Source: Sipunculus nudus (lineage: Eukaryota > Annelida > Sipuncula > Golfingiida > Sipunculidae). From it: a DNA stretch of 64,000 bases. The notes under the pieces are model-generated. The model did no database searches. It was not told the origin of the DNA and saw only the letters and a list, made by a program, of their open reading frames with translations. Positions 58,980 through 64,000 of the stretch are shown piece after piece (the stretch's first letter is position 1; every line of letters begins with the position of its first letter). The position numbers and the translations under genes are program-made. Where the stretch lies: positions 50,314,750-50,378,749 of the forward strand of contig CM049318.1 of assembly GCA_026874595.1 (NCBI GenBank), written 5' to 3'.

Positions 58980-61900
58980 GAGGAGACAGATCCGGATGAG
59001 GGTTTAGCACTGGTCCAAACCAGCAACCAAAACGCGCCATCAAGCCTGCCAGTAACATCAACTGCTCCTAGTCCTGTTTCAGTGATGCACTCGAGAAACC
59101 AGATCAGCAATTTTGTGTGATGCCAAGGGGGGGGGCAAGGTAGCCCTGCCTATTGTACCTGTGGGAGTCCGGTGTTTGGACTCCAGCTGCTGTATAGACA
59201 CATATGCTAAGTTAGATCCTGGGACAACCTCTACATACTGTACCGAGGCTATGAGCGAAAGCCTTGGAACAAAGGGAGCTGTTAAGCACTTTGAGCTTAC
59301 ATACATTGCACAGACAAGAGTCGCGATGGACTGCACTGTTATATCCCTACTGGTCTCAGACCTTCATGATGCTATACTGCCAGGTGTATCCTAGAGGTAA
59401 CAGTAAGGCCAACATTTGCTAATCGGTCAGGATTGCTCCGATCTTTTGCTCCCCAAAGAGGTTAAAAAGGGCAGCCCAGGTGAACCATCTGCAATCCGCA
59501 CTCCATTGGGATGGGCTGTAAATGGTCCCGTCGACCCTTTCACTCCGGGCATCAAGGTCCTCTTATTTTATACAAGCACAAACCCCGCTGGAAGGGGACC
59601 TGGCAAATCTCTGGGCTCTTAAAGACTCAAACAGTGAGGAGTTTGGGATGTCCATCCATGATCGAAAGGTACTACATATTTAAGACAATTCCATAAACGT
59701 CGTGGACGGACACTATGCTATGAATATCCCATTCAAGGCTGAGGAGCCAAAGATGCCTGATAACCGTATCATGGCAGAGCATCTGCTTCAAGCTCTCAGA
59801 AAACGTCTCAACAGAGACAGTGGTTTGAAATCGAAGTACTCCTCTGAAATCATGTAAATCTTGGACAATAACTGAACTGAATGGGTCTCCTTGAAGGGCT
59901 TAGATCTTGCGGATGGCAAATAGTGGTATTTGCCACACCACCATGTGTGTAATCCGAAGAAACTGGACAAGTGTAAGATCGTCTTACACAGCACAGTACA
60001 AGGGAACGTCTTTGAATAAAAATGTACACTAAAGGCCTGATCTTACGAATAAACGAGTAGGTGTACTACTGCGCTTCAAACAAGGTCCTATCGCATTTGC
60101 GGCCAACACAGAAGGCATGTTTCTCTAAGTCTAGGTGACCTCAAAGGACAGAGATGAATTGCGTTTTCTTTGGTGAGAGAATGATGATACTGCAGGTCAA
60201 ACTATGGTGCTTAGAATGACTTCCCACTTGCTTGGTGGTGTATGGAGTCTGAGCTGCGAAATTATGCCCTGAGAATGGGATCTTATGACCGCAGTGAGAT
60301 ATACCCAGAGTTGATGCTGAATACCATATTGAAGAACTTTTATGTAGACGATTGTCTAAAGTCTGTGGACAGCGTGGACAGTGCGGTGACACTCTCAAAG
60401 GAGGTCACAGAATTACTAGCACAGAGAGGCTACAATCTGACAAAATGGATTTAAAACTCTCCAGAACTTAAGGAGACCATACCTAGGGAGAAAGGGGGCA
60501 AGGCATTTGTCAACTTGGACATCAGATTTGAAGAGTTGCTGGCTGAAAGAATACTCGGAATGTTGTGGCATATCGAAACAGATTGCTTTGGCTTCGATGT
60601 ACAAGTGGTGGAGACACCCAAGACTAAGAGAGGGGTACTAAGCGCTCTTAGCACCGTATACGACCCGATGGGGTATGTGAGCCCGTTCGTGTTGACGGCA
60701 AGGTTGCTATTTCAGCAGTTGTGTCGTTTACAAAAAGGTTGGGACGACTCATTTCCTGTAGACCTAAAGGATAAGGTGTGCCGATAGTTGGCTGATTTTC
60801 CCCAATACAAAACCTCAGAATTACAAAGTCTGAAAATTGCAGGTGTAGCGATCAGAGTTGCACAGTTGCACCACTTTTCCGATGCCTCAGAGCATGGCTA
60901 AAGGGCAGTTTCATATCTTCACTTGGTCCGTGGTGATGAAAATTGTGTCAATATTGTCATGGCAAAGGCCCGTCTTGCACCTTTGAAGGACTCCACTATA
61001 CCTCGCCTTGAGCTTGCTGGTGCTGTAGAAGCAGTAAAATTGGACAAACTCATTCACCAGGAGATAGAATTCACTTGAGGATTCTGTCTTTTGGACAGAC
61101 AGTACCATCATACTGTGGTATCTGCAAAATGAGGGGAAAAGATTCCAGACATATGTCGCCAACAGAATTTCAAAGATACTGGATCTCACCAAACCAATAC
61201 AGTGGAGATATGTTCCAACCACACAGAATCCCGGAGATGATACCTCCCGTGGCATGGTTGAGGAGGAATTAGTCAACAACAAACGCAAGATTCAAGGGCC
61301 AGACTTCCTGCAGCTTGACGAATTAAATTTGCCAAATCAACCTGCATGTGCAGTGCTCATCGAGGTCCCAGATCTAAAAAGAGCATCCATGGTATATTCC
61401 GTGAGCAGTGATTCAGATCCAGTCAGTTCGCTTTTGAGGTACTAATCCTCGTGGTTTAAACCATAGAAAGCGGTGGCATGGATACTTCGACTTCGACAGA
61501 TGCTACTGAGAAAATCATTAGACACTGGCACAATCACGTCTGCAGAGTTACTGAAGGCTGATATAGCCGTAATTAGATACATCCAAAAACCCCTCGAAGA
61601 TGCCGAGTCAAGACCTATCATAAGCAAGTTGAAACTGGTGAAATCTGATACATGACTCCTGCGAGTAGGAGGCAGGCTTGCACATTCAGAGCTGTGCAGC
61701 AACACTAAACACCAACTGATCTTACCTTAAAGACACCATGTATCACAACTCATCGTCGAAGACTTCCATCATCGCACAGGTCATTCTGGTGTTGAACGTG
61801 TACCAGCTGAAACACGCGGTCGGAAATGGATACTGAGAGGGAGACGGCTAATCAAGGCGGTTATTTCAAACTGTATTGTGTGCAAGAAATGAAGTGGGAA

Positions 61901-62850
61901 ACCTGAAGTAAAGCTGATGGCGGACCTTCCTACATCCAGACTAATGCCGGACGAACCATCGTTTACTTGTGTGGGGATATCTTATTTTGGGCCATTCAGT
62001 GTATAAAGGGGAAGAACTTGAGGTAAAAAGGTATGACTCACTTTATACTTGTCTGGCAATTAGAGCCGTCCATATTGAGGTGTCACACACATTGGATACG
62101 GATAGTTTCATCAATGCGTTTGAGAGGTTCATAGCATGTAGAGGGGAGCCGCACGAAATCCGCTCGGAAAATGGTACCAATTTTTTTGGGCAAAGTCAGA
62201 GCTCCGTAAATCTATCAGTGAATGGAATCGAGACAAGATACACGAGTATCTCCTGAAAAGAGAAGTCAAGTGGATTTTTAATCCTCTAGTTCCTCCCATA
62301 TGGGTATTGTCTTGGAAAGTCAGATTCGTTCTGTAAGATCGGTCCTGGCAAGAGTTGTGAAACAGTAATCAATGGAAGCCCTCGTTACATTACTTACAGT
62401 GGTAGAAGGTATCATAAATGGTCGCCCTATCACAAAGTTGTCTGGTGACCCATGAGATGATCATTCACTCACGCCAAATCACTTGCTGATACTTTGTTCT
62501 GTTCAAACCCCTAAGGACAGTTCGAAAAAATCTGCGATACCGTCAACAATGGAGGCAGGCACAATACCTTGCTGACGTATTCTGGAAGCGATGGATTTGC
62601 GAGTACCTACCTTCCTTGCAGTAAAGTCAAAAGTGGCTGAAACTTAGACCTAACGTGCAGAAGGGTGATTTGGTCATCTGATGCAAGAACACTCTACGAA
62701 ACCAAGTGGCCATTAGGCCTGAATTTCGATACTCACCTTGGAACCGCTGGACTTGTGCCCTCAGAAAATGTACGCAATGCTTCTGGGACGTACAAACGAC
62801 CAGTAACCAAAATCTGTTTACCTGAGACTTCAGTGACAGAGCAACCGTAA
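58980..62850 (+). pseudogene. BEL/Pao retrotransposon pol, heavily broken
   Basis: Order of recognisable blocks: protease with TYAKLDPGTTSTYCTEAM (near 59200-59260) and LIGQDCSDLLLPKEV with RTPLGWAVNGP; RT with VDGHYAMNIPFKAEEP, NRIMAEHLLQALRKRL and the active-site YVDD at 60341-60352; connection with KRGVLSALSTVYDPMGYVSP; RNase H with HHFSDAS (60869-60889) and IPRLELAGAVEAVK; integrase zinc region with FHHRTGHSGVERV and CIVCKK; integrase core with [20 protein letters not shown]; and the C-terminal domain with YKRPVTKICL. Many stops and frameshifts separate them. In the integrase core the first Asp position reads Ser (VGISYFGPF) and the second reads Glu ([10 protein letters not shown]), so it lost catalysis. 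Gag is absent and no LTR pair is visible. Confidence 0.85.
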
Positions 62851-63445
62851 ATGGACTTAGTTGTGGACCTGTTTGTTATGGAAGCTTAAGTGACACTTTG
62901 AAATGTGGGAGTTAATGCACCTTTTTGTGACTTATATATACACTATATATACATGAGCCATAATTGAATATCATGGTTCATACTGTTTAATATTGTATTA
63001 AAATACCCCAGGTGTTGTTTGTGTAAGTGAAATGCATAGTCCTGTGAACCGTGTGGTTCAGCTGGCATTTGAGCAGATATTTAATTACCAATATGACAAA
63101 AACATTTATACACATCATAAATCTCGATGCTATTGATCAGGGTTCACTATCCATTTAATAGCTAAATAGAGCATTAAATGAGCAGCTCACATAACAGTTA
63201 CCAGTATTAACAGGCCAAAGATTGACAAGTGAGTAATTCATTAATTTATTGCCTATATATGAAATTATTATGAAAATTGTTACATCCATCCAAATAATGT
63301 GATGTGCATCTGAACATTCCTGTGGTATAATATATTGGGGTATAATTCTGAAGAGTCCATTCAATATTTAATAATTTTACCAGATTTCACTTTTTCAACA
63401 TTTTTTATTATGGTCACACAATCGAGGCATCAAAAGTCCATTCCA
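62851..63445. other. No gene; possible remnant of BEL/Pao right LTR
   Basis: AT-rich sequence after the last BEL/Pao codon. TGTGGGAG at about 62903 could be an LTR start, but there is no second copy in the window to compare, so this is unsupported. Confidence 0.3.
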
Positions 63446-64000
63446 AAGCTATGGAGGAAAAATTTAACCCGAAACCAGCAGTGAATAAAGTGTAAACCTC
63501 AGAAATCCGCTCCCACTCCCAGGTTCAATAAACAATCTTCAAATGTTACATCACATGGCCAAAAGAAAACATGTTCCTTACATCACAAGGCCAAAAGAAA
63601 ACGTTACAATTGTGGCAATTCTTGGCCTTATCCACGTGGATCTCGTTGTCCAGTGTATGGTAAGACATGATATAATGTGGGAAGCAAAATCATTTTGACA
63701 TTGTTTGTCAGGCACCGCAGGACCCATGGATGGCAAGATGATTTTGGTGATAACTGCCACTGGTACCAAATTCTATGATGCACACGTGATGTCAACGTCA
63801 ACCTGAAATGAAGCTATGGAGGAAAAGTTTACCCCGAAACCAGCAGTGAAAAAAGTGTAAATCGCAGAAATCAGCTCCCAATCCCAGGTTTAATAAACAA
63901 TCTTCAAATGTTACATCACAAGGCCAAGAGAAATCATGTTACTAATGTGGCAATTTTTTGCCTTATCCGCATGGATCTCGTTGTCCAGTGTATGTTAAGA
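63446..64000 (+). repeat. 365-bp tandem duplication carrying a gag zinc knuckle
   Basis: AAGCTATGGAGGAAAA at 63446 recurs at 63811 (period 365) and the match continues to the window edge, so the array may extend further. Each unit encodes a Cys-rich string, clearest in unit 1 as CGNSWPYPRGSRCPVYGK, followed one frame over by a CGKQNH-type knuckle. This resembles the nucleocapsid end of Ty3-type gag. The frame is broken in both units. Confidence 0.78.

Overview
The window is animal nuclear DNA: AT-rich, intron-dense and crowded with transposons. Two ordinary metazoan genes occupy the first 35 kb and a transposon graveyard fills most of the rest. The source is most likely a mollusc, probably a bivalve. 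That rests on the style of the repeats (hairpin-headed elements with GTCCGTCC tracts, a V-type tRNA SINE, tandem-core elements, a Mag-lineage LTR element with a single gag-pol frame) and is inference, not proof.

Region 1 (about 1.2-26 kb, + strand): TMEM209, a nuclear-envelope protein gene, in 15 coding exons predicting 577 residues. Every exon junction was placed from GT/AG sites and the phases close exactly from ATG 1256 to TAA 24273-24275. Its introns carry at least five copies of a hairpin-headed repeat family, a LINE remnant, tRNA-type SINEs, small Tc1/mariner-type MITEs, a 3 x 180 bp tandem array and a diverged 500-bp duplicate pair.

Region 2 (26.9-35.4 kb, - strand): ALG12, the ER mannosyltransferase that adds the eighth mannose to the lipid-linked oligosaccharide of N-glycosylation. 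Nine coding exons predict 479 residues, again with consistent phases. It is convergent with TMEM209. Its last intron holds a 5 x 337 bp tandem array inside another hairpin-headed element. Its true 5' end may lie further upstream.

Region 3 (36.3-47.5 kb): DNA transposons and fragments. These are a 2.0-kb TA-flanked element with 26-bp inverted ends, a 634-bp element nested inside it (a second copy lies 6.7 kb away; both have 9-bp target duplications and a strong 16-bp-arm hairpin 12 nt from one end), a repeat array with nuclear-receptor-like DR1 motifs, a broken MULE transposase, a 1.1-kb pogo/Tigger-like element, and small Ty3 and LINE pieces.

Region 4 (48.5-63 kb): retroelements. A structurally complete Ty3/Mag-type LTR retrotransposon (4,780 bp, 132-bp LTRs, 5-bp target duplication GTTGC) is followed by a decayed DIRS-type tyrosine-recombinase element, a truncated Ty3-type gag-pol and a heavily broken BEL/Pao pol. 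The window ends in a 365-bp tandem duplication carrying a Ty3-type gag zinc knuckle. The retroelements read here are broken by stops, frameshifts or lost catalytic residues, so none looks autonomous.

I found no prokaryotic features, no CRISPR array and no rRNA. I did not find a clear new multi-gene system. The least familiar item is the paired 634/643-bp element with its terminal hairpin.
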